Numbered from the stretch's first letter, positions 1 through 11,289 are shown. The stretch: DNA of 64,000 nucleotides from Torreya grandis (GCA_037957365.1 JARHVA010004808.1:1284001-1348000), one strand, 5' to 3'. A program made the numbers and translations. Notes: generated by a model not told the origin, from the sequence alone.

Positions 1-558
1 TACTTATTTGCTTGTTGGTATTTTGTGAGTGACAGATTGTTCTTTGTTAAAAATCACATGCATAAAATAAGGAAAAATATATTATGGTCATTCAACAAAT
101 TTGGATTCTTAACTAAAATCATATCATTATATATCTGATTTAATTATGAATTTTATTAGATAATTTCCTCACAAAAAACAAGTTCAAATTATGTTGAATA
201 AGATAATGGCTTAAAGGATTGTGAAAATAAGAAAACTATATGATTTGAAATGAGTTATTTTGTAGGTGAATTATATCTAAAGCTTCAATTGGGTTTTGAG
301 TCGTTATGTAAGGGGTATGTGTTTGTTCTGAAGTCATTGATGATCCTTATTATTTTAGAGCATGGAGGAATCAATAGCTTAAAGGCATTGATGGGATTTT
401 CATAATTATCAGTGGATTATTATTATTCAACAATTAAAATAGTTTTAAACCATGCAATATTTTAAAATTATTTTAATGAACAATATTGTTTTACTTATTA
501 CCTAGTGTTTCATTCTAGATGTTTCTTCTCATGTTTCATTCTAAATTGGTAGCAAAAT
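1..558. other. AT-rich stretch without recognisable gene
   Basis: All reading frames are short and carry no motif I recognise. It is the left flank of the short LTR element that begins at 559. No repeat shared with the rest of the window was seen. Confidence 0.5.
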
Positions 559-923
559 TGTTAGAAATATTTAGTGTGAACATTATGCAAAAAAACATAT
601 TTGGGATAAATATTATTATATATGAGAGTGAGTTGTTAATAAAACTCATGTACAGATTATCAAGGAGAAATAGTAAAGAAGAGAGAATATATGTTGTTAG
701 AACAACTTCTTAGTTTAGTGATATGAGAGATTTGTGAGAATATTAGTTGTTAGAAAAACTACCCTATTATTGAGTGGAGTGTTTATAGGAGAAACCTTAT
801 ATATTTTTACTTTGTTTTGATTGATAATAATTTGTTTTGATTGACCCCCATTTTATACATTTATGCATCTGAGTTTTGACTTTTTCACAATAGAGAAATT
901 GTCTAATATAGAGTAATATTTAC
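559..923 (+). repeat. 5' LTR of the short element
   Basis: Starts TGTTAGAAATATTTAGTG and matches 2386-2743 along its length, including shared stretches near 597-640 (TATTTGGGA..ATATTATTATATATG) and 721-760 (ATATGAGAGATTTGTG). The right edge is uncertain by a few bases. The copies differ by many substitutions, so the insertion is old. Confidence 0.7.
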
Positions 924-925
924 TT

Positions 926-938
926 TTGGTATCAATGG
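926..938 (+). other. primer-binding site, initiator-Met tRNA type
   Basis: TTGGTATCAATGG lies 2-3 nt after the 5' LTR and resembles the usual TGGTATCAGAGC primer site of plant copia elements. It sets the element on the plus strand. Confidence 0.6.
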
Positions 939-1035
939 TAATTCTCTAAAGGACTTTTTTGAAAATTCAGATATTGTTCATATTAAAGATTTTTGGGGTG
1001 TAGACCATGTCCATAGATCTTATCATTCGATAAAT

Positions 1036-1138
1036 CATTTTATTTCTAATAGATTAAATGCTTTCATAGTCCATATCATTGATAAGACATTTTATTTCTA
1101 ATAGATTAAATGCTTTCATAGTCCATATCATTGATAAG
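1036..1138 (+). repeat. tandem duplication, 52-bp unit
   Basis: Two near-identical copies (1036-1086 and 1088-1138) of a unit running from CATTTTATTTCTAATAG to CATATCATTGATAAG. The second copy runs into the left arm of the adjoining foldback, so the duplication may have arisen together with it. There is almost no divergence between copies, which suggests a recent event. Confidence 0.85.
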
Positions 1139-1304
1139 ATTTACTTTTGGGAATAATTATGTAAAATATTTTAGCCTCGACATTTTGGATCACATCCCGT
1201 GATCTTTCTTCAGGAGAAAAATATGATGAAATCACAGGAGGTGATCCAAAACATTGAGGATAAAATCTTTTACACAGTTATTTCCAAAAGCAAATCTTAT
1301 CAAT
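1130..1304. repeat. foldback (inverted-repeat) element, about 175 bp, MITE-like
   Basis: Left arm 1130-1194 and right arm 1240-1304 are inverted copies of each other over about 65 bp. Examples are ATTGATAAGATTTACTTTTG against the reverse complement of CAAAAGCAAATCTTATCAAT, and TTTTGGATCAC against GTGATCCAAAA. The 45-bp loop is unrelated. A transcript would form one long hairpin. There is no coding capacity. It lies inside the short LTR element and may be a MITE or a hairpin made by local inversion. No second copy was seen in the window. Confidence 0.75.
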
Positions 1305-1393
1305 TATTATTTCTATCAATAATTATATAGTGCAAACCACTACTACTTTCATCAACATTCAATCTTATATAAATAAATTAAAAAATAACTAAA

Positions 1394-1399
<6 letters not shown>

Positions 1400-1449
<50 letters not shown>
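1400..1449. repeat. (TA)n microsatellite, about 25 repeats
   Basis: Uninterrupted alternating TA over about 50 bp inside the short LTR element. Confidence 0.95.
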
Positions 1450-1452
<3 letters not shown>

Positions 1453-2367
1453 GGTCTGGTCATACAAACTATATTCTAAAGTTTCATGGCATTCGGACCA
1501 AGCCGTACACTATATTGAGGATTTACATTGGTGTGCACTATGACTTGCATTAAAAATGATATGAAATTCTCCCTTAAGTCAAAATCCTATCTTGAGCCAC
1601 ATGTCAAATAAAGTTTTTATTTTGTAAAATTCAAAAAGACTACGATTTCAAAGTTTAGGTTATAATTTGTTATAATTTTTTAATTTTTTATGTTTTTCAT
1701 TTGCTTTTATAAGTATTTGGTATTATAAGTTTTAATTTTAGGAAAAGTGTTAAAAGCTTAAGTTTGTTTACATGTTTATTGTGTTTTTAGTTTATATTTT
1801 ATTAAATCAAATGTTTCATATTTTATGTATTTAGCTTTACTATTAAGTTATTAGTTTGATATATAGTACTTAAATAAGTTTTTAAAAAGAGTATATATAT
1901 TTTATAATTTATTTTAATTATTATATTTATTTATAAATTTTTAATAAATATTGTTTTAACAAATAATTAATTATTATTTTTTATGGGATAGATATTTATT
2001 TGATAATGAGTGTTTTAAACATAGTCATATTTATTAATTAGTTAGTATATCGTAGTTTTATTATTTTTCCATGAGTCATTTACTTATTAGTTATATTTAA
2101 TAATAATGTCACACCATTGTTTTATGTCATGCCAAAAGTCTACAATCTTGGGTCATCATTATGAAGGTTACTTTTATAAGTAATTCATATTAAATAAATC
2201 CTATGTATACATATATCAATAAAACATGTATACTAAATGATCTTCAATTTAATAAATTTTCATATATGTAACAAATGTATTATCAGGTGAACCTAGCATA
2301 TACTGAATCAAAATTATTGGGAGTAGAGGGAAGGGGAGTGGGGGTCTGTTTTCTCCCATGTTCACAT

Positions 2368-2385
2368 AAAGGGGGGGGGGAGAGA
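2368..2385 (+). other. polypurine tract of the short element
   Basis: AAAGGGGGGGGGGAGAGA directly abuts the TG that opens the 3' LTR. This is the expected plus-strand primer of reverse transcription. The run of ten G is unusually pure for such a decayed element. Confidence 0.7.
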
Positions 2386-2743
2386 TGTTTGAAATATTTT
2401 GTGAGAAAAATATATTTGGGAGAAATATTATTATATATGTGAGTGAATTTCTAATACAATTTACATAGATTGTAAGGGAAAAATAATAAAAGAGAGAGAA
2501 CATTGTTGTTAGAACAATCTTCTTAATTTAATGATATGAGAGATTTGTGGGAATATTAGTTGTTAGTTTTTAGAACAACTAACCTATAATTGAGAAGAGT
2601 AATTATAAAATAAATCCTATATATTTGTAGTATATTTTTATTAATAATAATTTATATTAATTGAACCCCATTTTGTACATTTACACATTTTTAGATTCAA
2701 AACTTTTATAATAGATAAATTCTCTGATACAATGTAATATATG
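2386..2743 (+). repeat. 3' LTR of the short element
   Basis: Starts TGTTTGAAATATTTTGTGAG and matches 559-923. An open frame on the opposite strand here (2249-2503) has no motif and is antisense to the LTR. Confidence 0.7.
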
Positions 2744-3169
2744 TATTAATAAACTACATAAAAAAAGGCAACAACATTAATCATGTTTTGTTCAATATAT
2801 ATGGTACATGTTCAATTAATTCTCTCTTGTACCTATTCAAAGTTATGACATGGTAAATATCATTAGTCATGCAACAAATGTCATTTGAATAAATTACAAA
2901 ATGGTTTGGAAAGGAATGGAAAGAGTTTAAAATGACATATAATCCTATCTAACCTGTAAAAAATATAATCTATCACTTTAAAAATGGATTTCATTAAAAT
3001 ATAGCCATATATTTTATTTGGAAACACAGATAATGTGAAACATGCATGTAACACTAGACTATAAATATGATATTATTTTGGAGAGTCTTAAGATTAAAAT
3101 TAGGTTCAATGTTGGTCTTAGGTGTAAGTTTTATTTTCTACCATATACAAAATGTTTGTTACCTAGTTT
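2744..3169. other. AT-rich spacer without recognisable gene
   Basis: Lies between the short LTR element and the larger element that begins at 3175. No coding frame, repeat or RNA structure was recognised. Confidence 0.5.
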
Positions 3170-3174
3170 CTATC
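3170..3174. repeat. target-site duplication, left copy (CTATC)
   Basis: CTATC lies directly before the left LTR (3175) and again directly after the right LTR (10846-10850). A perfect 5-bp duplication is the usual product of LTR-retrotransposon integrase and fixes both ends of the element. Confidence 0.75.
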
Positions 3175-3617
3175 TATTTTAGTATTTTTATGCTTTTTCA
3201 ATGTGGACTAATTAGCTACTAAAAACAAAGTATAAGCATGGTTTTAAATATTTCCTAGAGATATGGATGGTCGGTTGTACACTGTAGACCAGGCTTTGTG
3301 GGAAATCCTCTTTGGATAAGAAATAATGACTAGTAAATCACATGAACTCACAAAAAATGGATTAATAGGAAGATGAGTGAATTGCCTGGTTACAAACCAA
3401 TCCTGAGAACTTGCATGCCTTCTCAGATGGATGTCAGCGCACTATTTTTAATTAATAAGGATAATAAAGATAAAAATATATAAATGATGTAAAATATAAA
3501 TTGACAAAGATTAGATAAATTATGGATTATTCAAGATAACAAAATGTAGTTTTTGATAGATTTTTAAGATTGAAAATGTTATGAAAATAGATTATAAGAA
3601 GGTTTTGAAAATTTAGC

Positions 3618-4075
3618 AGGGATTGATGATGATCTTATAGGATCGATGTTGATTCAGATGGATTGACATCGATTCATATGGATCAATGTTAATTCTATGT
3701 AAAATTCTAAACTTTAAAAATATATTATAATAATGACTTGTATTATTAATAAAATAATTAAAATCAAATGTAAAACAATGACAGATAAATGCAGAAGACT
3801 ATAGATTTGAAATATGAGTGAATTGAAGTGCAATATTTACCTTGAAAAAAATCTTGGAATGAGGTTGATATTGTGCATTATTTTGTCTATTTTTGGGTAT
3901 CAATTCACCAACAAGGGGTCTAACAATCACCTATAAGTCTTCTAAATAAATTTTGTCAGCATTTCAGGGTCTAAAAATTGCCATTCTGAGCCATGGGGGC
4001 TCATTGTGTATATATGGATCGATATCGATCTGGGAGAATTGGCATTGATCATGAAGGATCGACATAAATTATCCA
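3618..4075. repeat. degenerate GATC/ATCGAT-containing minisatellite blocks in the left LTR
   Basis: Two blocks (about 3618-3695 and 4013-4075) hold tandem units of about 20-24 bp built on GGATCGACATCGATT-like sequence with variants. The same blocks recur in the right LTR at about 9838-9915 and 10232-10335, where the second block has more copies. Confidence 0.65.
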
Positions 4076-4290
4076 AAATTAGTCAAAATTTGGCTTGGGA
4101 TATTTTGAACCACATGCTAAACTAAGTGAATGTAACACTAAGTTGTTTGCATGGATTTTTGATGAGGGTAAGTTGTTAGGAAGGGTTGTTGGGAGGTTAG
4201 ATGGGTTTTGTTTTTATTTGTTTTTAGGATTTTTGGTTGGGTATGGTAAATATTAATTAATAGGATTAATTACCATGTGTAAATAGGGGG

Positions 4291-4394
4291 TATATACATA
4301 AAATAAATATTTAAGGATAAGTTGACATTTAATTATACTTAAATGTCTATAATTAAATGTCAACTCATACTTTAAGTTATATTTTATGTATATA
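4291..4394. repeat. foldback repeat of about 104 bp inside the left LTR
   Basis: TATATACATAAAAT at 4291 is the inverted copy of ATTTTATGTATATA ending at 4394, and the inner arms TGACATTTAATTA and TAATTAAATGTCA pair around a short loop. In the right LTR the matching region (about 10540-10603) has lost much of the left arm. Confidence 0.7.
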
Positions 4395-4603
4395 CTTTCA
4401 GGGTGTTTGAGATTGGTTTAAGACCTCTAGGAGTTAAGATGCAAAATATATATTTTTGGAGGTTTCTACCACATTTAAAACTTAGCCTATTTTAGGACTT
4501 TAGGATTTCAGACTTAGCTTATTTTAGGGTTTTAGGACATGGCACATATTTCTAGCATCTACATTTAATTATTAAAGTGATAGCCTAAAAGATGGCATCT
4601 ACA

Positions 4604-4617
4604 TTTTCCCTTTTTGT
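4604..4617 (-). other. polypurine tract of the gag-only element
   Basis: Plus-strand TTTTCCCTTTTTGT reads on the minus strand as a purine run that ends directly at the TGTAG opening of the 3' LTR. Confidence 0.5.
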
Positions 4618-7324
4618 GGAATGGTTTAGAAAATCGAGCCATGAGATAAAATTATAGAATAAAAACTTGAATAAATGCCATAACATGCCCCAGTTTGATA
4701 TGGGAATGTTTCCCTCTTAAACTGGGAACCAACAAAGGGAAAAAGATATGAATATTGGTTTGATAAAAGGGTAGAAGAAGGGGGAGATAATGGAAATGGA
4801 TACAATAAAAATTCAAATATATAAATGGGGGTTGATAGACTAAATACATAAATGTGGCTTGGACAAATGGATAAATGGATAGGCATCCAACACAAAAAGT
4901 AGGTGATAAAAAATGTCAATGCATCAAACACTAGGGTTAAGCTTGAATAAGGACTAAGGTAAATAGACAATAATATATGTGGCTAAATAAGACATAAATT
5001 TTACATGAATCACATGGGCTTAAGATTTGGCACCAAGATAACAAATGATAGATTAAATTGAACCTAAGCTGTCTGGGCTTGTAAAGGGGTTTTAGCTATA
5101 AAATCATGTTTCAAAGTGAAATGCTCAAGCTGACTCAGACTGTGGGACCAGTATGGGTCATACTTCCACTAATCCAAGGTTTTGGGTTTTTAGTAAATAA
5201 AGATAAATGAAATGCGAATAGGATGACTTAATTGGCCTAGGACAAAAATGTGACTACTACAAAAGTTAAAATCAAATCATAAACAAAGAGATCAATATGA
5301 ATTCATATGAATCACAATCACTTTTTGATGTTGGTATGGATAATGGTATGCTAGGATGGAAATGGATGGGTGCAATGGCATCATATAAAGGCTATGACCT
5401 AGTCACAAAAGATGTAAATTTGGATAAGCAAGAAGAGAATTAACACAAAGGTTTAACTCATTTATGATGGGTTTGGATTAAGGTAATAGACATGAAAAAG
5501 ACACAAAGGGGGACCTTTTAAAATAAGTTATCGACATGGACCATAGTGAATATGGGGTTTATCAAAAAGTAAACTCCTTAAGGCTTTGCACTTGACACCC
5601 TTATGAAGGTAAATGAACACTTTTAATAAAATTGTAAAAGGTAAGCTTAGATTTCCTTGATTGGGTAAAAGAGGTGTGACATGTATGAAACAATTATGGG
5701 TATACCACCCATCTTGTGTGAAAGGTGATGTCCTTATAGGTGACTTAGGACAATCCATGGGCTAATCCACGCTTTATATATAGAATGTAGATTGATCAAA
5801 ATAGGAAGTCTGCATAATTGGAGAAGACTAATCAAGGTGAAAAGTCTTCTATGGGATATATTGGATTTTGAATTTTTGATTAGGATCCTTTTCTACTTTT
5901 GGTTTGAGAGATTTTGGGAAGTTGATTGATGTGAGAAGCCTCCAGTTTCTTTGCTTTTACCAAAACTATAACTAGCCATCCTTCAAGGGAGTAGTCTAGC
6001 TTTTAATTTATTTAATAGCTATCCTTCAAGGGATCAGTCCATTCTATTTATACAACTTTATAATTCTTGGTAGTTTTCCTTTAAGGGAGTAGTCTACAAT
6101 TTTGACAATGACCTTTTTGAGTAAGATATCCTAATTTTTTTGATTTTTTTATGTGAATTAACCTAGGCTAGTCTTGGTCACCTTTTAGAGAGAAAAATCA
6201 AAACACAAGGTGGGGGGGGGAGGTAAATGTTGGATGGACTTAAGATGGGAATTTGAGAGACAATAACCATGGGGTTCCTTCTTAAAAATGTAGAACGTGT
6301 CCATGAGAAACATGCTATGAGTAGAGTTGAGGTGCTCACATTTAATATTGGGCTAAGTGTCTATAATGGAAAAATCACATGATTCTCACCATCAATTGCT
6401 CTTGACAATGGACAATGGGTGAGAATGGGTTTAAAGGACTTCTAGTGGATGATAAAGATCAAAGAAAAAGTTTGAATTAGATTAAAAAAAGGTAAAAGGA
6501 TCCTTGACCATGAAGGATTCAAGTACAAAGATGCATAAAGGGGGATAATTTTGAAAATGCCCCATACTTATATGATCCACATCAACTTGAAGTAAAAAGC
6601 TTCCCCCAGTGGGAAAATAAATATTAGTGGATGGTTAAAGGAAGCTTGGAGGGGTGAAGGCATCTTCATCCATTTCCAAAGGCTTATTAGTTGTTATTTG
6701 ATAGAGAACTTAAGACACATGTGGGGGTTTAGGTGGGATGACATTTACAATGCTAAGAGGGTAGAGAGATAGTTGACTTAGACTGTGCTTCAAAATATTG
6801 TAAGGTTAAAAACTAAAAATGAAATGGATGGAGTGGTTATGAAATGAAAACAAATCTAATAAAACCATCTAATTATCCCTATCAAGAAGCTTCAGTTTAG
6901 TGCCTAAAAAGGGCTTGCAATGTTTAGGATTCTAACGTAAACCCAATGACTTGTGTTTAGAAAAAAAATTGGACTATGGATGTGGTTGATTGCTTAGACT
7001 AGTTTAGGTGATAGATTTAGGGATATTTAAAACATGACTTTTTGGATACCAAAGTGACTTAATGGTTTGCATGAAGAGGCTGATAAATTGATTGGTTAAC
7101 TTAGTTTTGGGTTGCTTTATATTTGGTGATGGGTTTATAAGATTGACAAAGTAAGGTATACAGTAGATGGGATTGGTTGATTTGGTCTAAAAATGAGTTG
7201 AGGTGACAAAAATTTGACTCTCACCTAAAAGGAATAAAATCAAAGGTAACAATGTTGTCACTGTCAAATAGATGAGGGTGAGAAAACTATAAAGCAAGTG
7301 AATTGGATTGATTAACTTAGGTGG
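4618..7324 (-). other. non-coding interior of the gag-only element
   Basis: About 2.7 kb between the gag remnant and the 3' LTR. On the plus strand it is rich in G and A. Short frames on the minus strand (for example 5528-5758 and 4626-4970) show no protease, reverse-transcriptase or integrase motif. This is where pol would be expected if the element had ever been complete, so it was deleted, replaced or never present. Confidence 0.5.
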
Positions 7325-8540
7325 CTAACTTGACTGATTGGGGTTGAGAGTTTTCTTTAATATAGTAGCTAAGGATGGGTGGATATGTTGAAATTGATCC
7401 ATAAGAGAGTTGATGACAATGGGGTCTTCCTTTATAACTATGTTTAGAGGAAGATGCAAAACTTGAACAGATTCAATAGATGGGTTGGATATGGTTTCAA
7501 AAACTTCCTTAGTAATATGCTTACTAGGGATGGTTTTAGATACAAAGACACCATGGCTTGTAGTATTTTGACTAGAAATGAGTGAGGTAGTTGACATAAG
7601 AGGATGAATAACAATAGATTGTTGATTCTACAAGGGATTGGGATTGACTAGCACAAGCTTACCATGATCAACCAAGTCTTGGAAAAACCATTTGAAAGAT
7701 TTACATCTTTCCACTATATGAACCATGATACAATGATAGGGAAAAAATTCATTTACCTTATACCATGGTAGAATGAAATCATATGGTCATAATAAAATAG
7801 GTTTGATAGGAGAGAGCTAGATTATTTATGATTTAAGTAAATTTTCCAACACAAAAATATATGGTTCCCCTAGTGGAGTATACCATTGAGTAGGAGGTTT
7901 AAGAACTAGTTCTAATGATTGTCCCTTTAAAGAGGACAAACTAGTTAATTAGATTGATACAGTTGATGGGATTGACAAGGCTGATTGGATAGGTTGTAAA
8001 GGCAAATGCTGAGATGGGAGAATAACTGAGGTAAGGTAGGTTGAGATAATTGAAATGAGGTATGTTGAAAGGTTGACCTTTGAGAGGGTTGTAATGGTTG
8101 AATCAGAATTTGCTAGCATTGGGGGAATAATTACTATTGAAATAGTTGAAAAGGTTGGGGTAAAGATTGATAAGGTTGGGGATGTTGCAAAAAGGTGTTT
8201 GGATAATAGTTAAATGATCTAGGATAAGGCATGGACTGAGGTTGACCTAGCTTAACCAAGTGCTAAAAACTAACACTATAGGGTAGTGAGAATTCACTTT
8301 GTCCCTCAAGTGTCATGGTATAAATAGATTAATTAATATACTCATGAGATCGAAGAGAAACATACACCGCATGATTGGTAAGGTAATCACTCAATGCTTG
8401 AGGACTATTATCAATTTTTTTGGTGAAGGTTTCATAAGAGATCCTAAAGGTTTCCCCCATTGGTAAGGATGAAGATCTAATAGTTCCTGAACCTATTACC
8501 AAGTCAGAACTATAAGGCCAGACAAGTGAAGTGAGTTGTA
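7325..8540 (-). pseudogene. gag: gag pseudogene, Tat-type
   Basis: Minus-strand gag remnant. A Pro/Gln-rich segment (about 7990-8290) precedes a knuckle-like stretch near 7695-7760 (VNEFFPYHCIMVHIVERCKSF), followed by a QDLVDHGKLV motif and then an open frame of 90 codons ending at 7325. The pattern N-E-F-x2-Y-H, H-x3-R-C, Q-D-L is shared with the gag of the element at 12350-27628, which reads NEFYDYHWVKGHFIHRC. Gag would have formed the virus-like particle. Several stops break the frame, so it is not functional. The start is not identifiable, and the right boundary is approximate. Confidence 0.6.
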
Positions 8541-9364
8541 TGATGGTGGAAGATTTTGAACCTTACATAATCAAACAAGCAGGAGATAATAAAAATTAAT
8601 AAAAAGAACATACACTAAAAATGTTAAATGCTTAGGATTCCCTGATTATGTTAATTTTTTATTATGTGAAACTCAATGTGAAACTTGATTGGTCTTAGAT
8701 GGGGTACTAGAAATAGATGTCTAAGGATGGTTTCAGGATGTTTAGGCACAAAACCTCTATATACTTTAAGGTACATGAGGTAGAATTTATACTAGTGATG
8801 GTACATGGCTTGGTACTTGGGGCTTGCTCCCCTCATGTCATAATCCCATAGCCAATGCAGGTGCTTAGCCAAGATATACCACTCAAATAGGTTTTGTAAT
8901 TAGCCAGAGTACTGAGTTGGCACTCCACTCGATGATTAAATCCAAGTGAAAGCATCAGGAATAAAGCTCTGTGATTGGTGATGAAATCCAATTAAGTTCA
9001 CTATGTCAAGTTTTGATGTGTGATTTTTGATTTTGTGGTTTGGTTATGTGTGATTGATTTGTGGACTAATAGATTAATTAGCTGCTTAATTAATCTAGAT
9101 ATACTAATTCAAGTAGATAGACTATGAATGTAGCTCATTTTAAATCCAAAATAAGATTTTGATTTGATTTGGATGTAGAAAAATAATTCAACTCAATACA
9201 AAACAAATGGACATGAAATGCAAATTCTATGCCTATAATGATTTTACTTTAAAGAAGAAAATATAGTGAAATTTATTTGATTGAAAGGAAATGTAAAATA
9301 TTATGAAATTCACTAATGCAACTACATGCATAGGAAAGAATAAAAGAAAGGGACCTACTATCTA

Positions 9365-9373
9365 GTCCCACTA
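9365..9373 (-). other. primer-binding site (minus strand), Tat family type
   Basis: Plus-strand GTCCCACTA reads on the minus strand as TAGTGGGAC, one change from the TGGTGGGAC at 26550-26560. Both lie 12 nt from the adjoining LTR. The matching tRNA 3' end would be ..GGTCCCACCA. Confidence 0.55.
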
Positions 9374-9385
9374 GGCATGTCAAAA

Positions 9386-10845
9386 TGTTTTAGTATTTTT
9401 ATGCTTTTTTAATGTGGACTAATTAGGTACTAAAAATAAAGTATAAGTAGGGTTTTTAAGATTACCTAGAGATATGGATGGTCGGTTGCACATAATAGAC
9501 TAGGATTTTTGGGAACTCCTCTTTGGCTAGGGAGGAATGACCTACAAATCACACTAACTCTTGAAAAATGGATTAATAAGATGAGTGAGCTGCCTAGTTA
9601 CAAACTTGTCTCAAGAAGTGGTATGCTTTCTCAGATGGATATTAGCCCACTATTTTCAATTAAGAAGGATAATAAAGATAAAAAGATAAAGACTACAAGA
9701 TATAAAGATGTAAAAGATAATTTGACAAAGATTAGATAAATTATGGATTATTCAAGATAATAAAATGCAAGTTTTGATAGGTTTTTAAGACTAAAATGTT
9801 ATGAAAATAGATTTTAAGAAGGTTTTGAAAATTTAGCAGGGATTGATGATGATCCTATAGGATTGACATCAATTTAGATGGATTGACATCGATTCATATG
9901 GATCGACATCAATTCTATGTAAAATGCTAAAATTTAAAAATAGACTATAATAATGACTTGTATTATTAATAAAATAATTAAAACCAAATGTAAAATAGTG
10001 ATAGATAAATGTAGAAGACTATAGCTTTAAAATATGAATGAATTGAAGTGAAATACTTACCTTGAAGACAATCTTGGCATGAGGTTGATATTGTGCATTC
10101 TTTTATCTATAGTTAGGTAGAAATTCACCAAAAAGGGGTCTAATAATCACCTATGAGTCTCCTAGAGAAATTTTGTTAGCATTTTAGGGTCTAAAAATTG
10201 CCATCCTAAGCCATAGGGACTTGATATGTATATATGGATTGACATCGATTTGAGAGAATCAGTGTCGATCATAGAAGATCGACATCGATCATAGAGGATT
10301 GATGTCGATCATGGAGGATCAATGTTGATTAGCCTAATTTTGTTAAATTTTGGCTTGATTTGTTTTGAACCACGTAATAAACTAAGTGAATGTAACACTA
10401 AGTTGTTTGCATGGGTTTTTGACAAGGGTAAGTTATTAGGAAGGGTTGTTGGGAGGTTGGATGGGTTTTATTTTTAGGATTTTTGGTTGGGGATGGTAAA
10501 TAGTAATCAATAGGATTAATTACCTTGGGTAAATAGGGGGTATATAAGTTGAAATTTAATTATGGACATTTAGTTTCTTATACTTTAAGTTATATTTTAT
10601 GTATATACTTTCAGGTTGTTTGAGAGTGGTTTCAGACCTTTAGGAGTTAAGATGCAAAATATAGATTTTTGGAGGTTTCTACCACATTTTAGACTTAGCC
10701 TATTTTAGGAATTTAGGATTTTAGACTCAGCTTATTTTAGGGTTTTAGGATATGGTGCATATTTCTAACGTCTACATTTAATTATTAAAGTGATAGCCTA
10801 AAAGATGGTAGAATAAGGCAAGGGTGCTAAATTCTAGTGTGTACA
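9386..10845 (-). repeat. 5' LTR (right) of the gag-only Tat-related element
   Basis: Plus-strand ends are TGTTTTAG and GTGTACA, and it is followed by the CTATC duplication. It matches 3175-4603. An open frame at 9509-9739 has a parallel in the left LTR but no recognisable domain, so I treat it as chance. The minisatellite block near 10232-10335 is longer than in the partner. Confidence 0.85.
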
Positions 10846-10850
10846 CTATC
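10846..10850. repeat. target-site duplication, right copy (CTATC)
   Basis: Matches 3170-3174 and directly follows the right LTR. Confidence 0.75.
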
Positions 10851-11289
10851 TTTTCTCTTATCTTTTAGACTCATGCTAAAACCACCCCTAATTTGTTTTT
10901 ATTTATTTTGAACAATGCCTTGATATGTAATCACATTCACACCTTGTCATACTTGATAATATTCTCAAGATATATCCTTTCTTAGTTAGCCAACTAATTT
11001 TGAGTTCAGGTTTTGCTCTTGGGACATGTGGGTTATGGACCCATTATATTACCTCATACCAGTAGGATACCTTATACTCTTATTATAGTTTATTTTGGAA
11101 ATTCTATTTAGAGTAATCACCACCATGTACTTGCTATATGTCTATGTGAGTCTATCGATCTATGTATCTAATCTTTTAATCTCTGTCTCTATCTACCTAC
11201 AAGTACCAAATTTTATATTTATCTAAATTTTACATTATATTATATTATATTTTAAATGTAAATCATAAATCTATAAATACATCAATCCA
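10851..11289. other. spacer without recognisable gene
   Basis: No coding frame or repeat partner was recognised. It leads into a degenerate TCTA/CATC-rich tract that opens the repeated block at 11290. Confidence 0.45.

Larger units (their letters stand above)
559..2743 (+). mobile_element. short non-coding LTR retroelement (TRIM/LARD-like), copia-type primer site
   Basis: Two direct repeats of about 360 bp (559-923 and 2386-2743) flank about 1.46 kb of non-coding DNA. The left repeat is followed at 926 by TTGGTATCAATGG, close to the initiator-Met tRNA primer-binding site used by plant copia elements. The right repeat is preceded by a very strong polypurine tract (2368-2385, with a run of ten G) that ends exactly where the repeat begins with TGTTTGAAATATT. 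LTR, primer site, polypurine tract and LTR therefore lie in the right order on the plus strand. No gag or pol motif was found inside, so it would have depended on proteins from another element. The internal part holds a duplicated 52-bp unit, a long foldback and a TA microsatellite. No clear target-site duplication was found. Confidence 0.7.
3175..4603 (-). repeat. 3' LTR (left) of the gag-only Tat-related element
   Basis: Matches 9386-10845 along its length. Shared landmarks are the opening TTTTAGTATTTTTATGC, GATATGGATGGTCGGTTG (3260s and 9470s), CTAAGTGAATGTAACACTAAG (4120s and 10380s) and GTGATAGCCTAAAAGATGG near the right end. The plus-strand left end reads TA where the partner has TG. 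About 30 bp near the right end, present in the partner, are missing here. Confidence 0.85.
3175..10845 (-). mobile_element. Tat-related LTR retrotransposon with gag only, minus strand
   Basis: A 7.67-kb element with 1.43-kb (3175-4603) and 1.46-kb (9386-10845) direct LTRs and a perfect CTATC target duplication. On the minus strand a primer-binding site (plus-strand bases GTCCCACTA, 9365-9373) sits 12 nt from the right LTR, the same spacing as in the Tat element at 12350-27628. A polypurine tract (pyrimidines 4604-4617 on the plus strand) abuts the left LTR. The 4.8-kb interior holds a gag remnant at about 7325-8540 and nothing recognisable as protease, reverse transcriptase or integrase. It looks like a non-autonomous relative of the complete Tat elements nearby. 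Frames are broken and the LTRs clearly diverged. Confidence 0.8.

Noticed and set aside
4626..4970. Minus-strand hydrophobic frame of 114 codons that could be a membrane protein
   Set aside because: Follows from T-rich sequence on that strand; it overlaps another frame of similar kind and has no recognisable family.
9509..9739. Plus-strand frame of 76 codons that has a parallel in the other LTR
   Set aside because: Similarity is explained by the two being LTRs of the same element. The left copy is broken, and the frame is antisense to the element.
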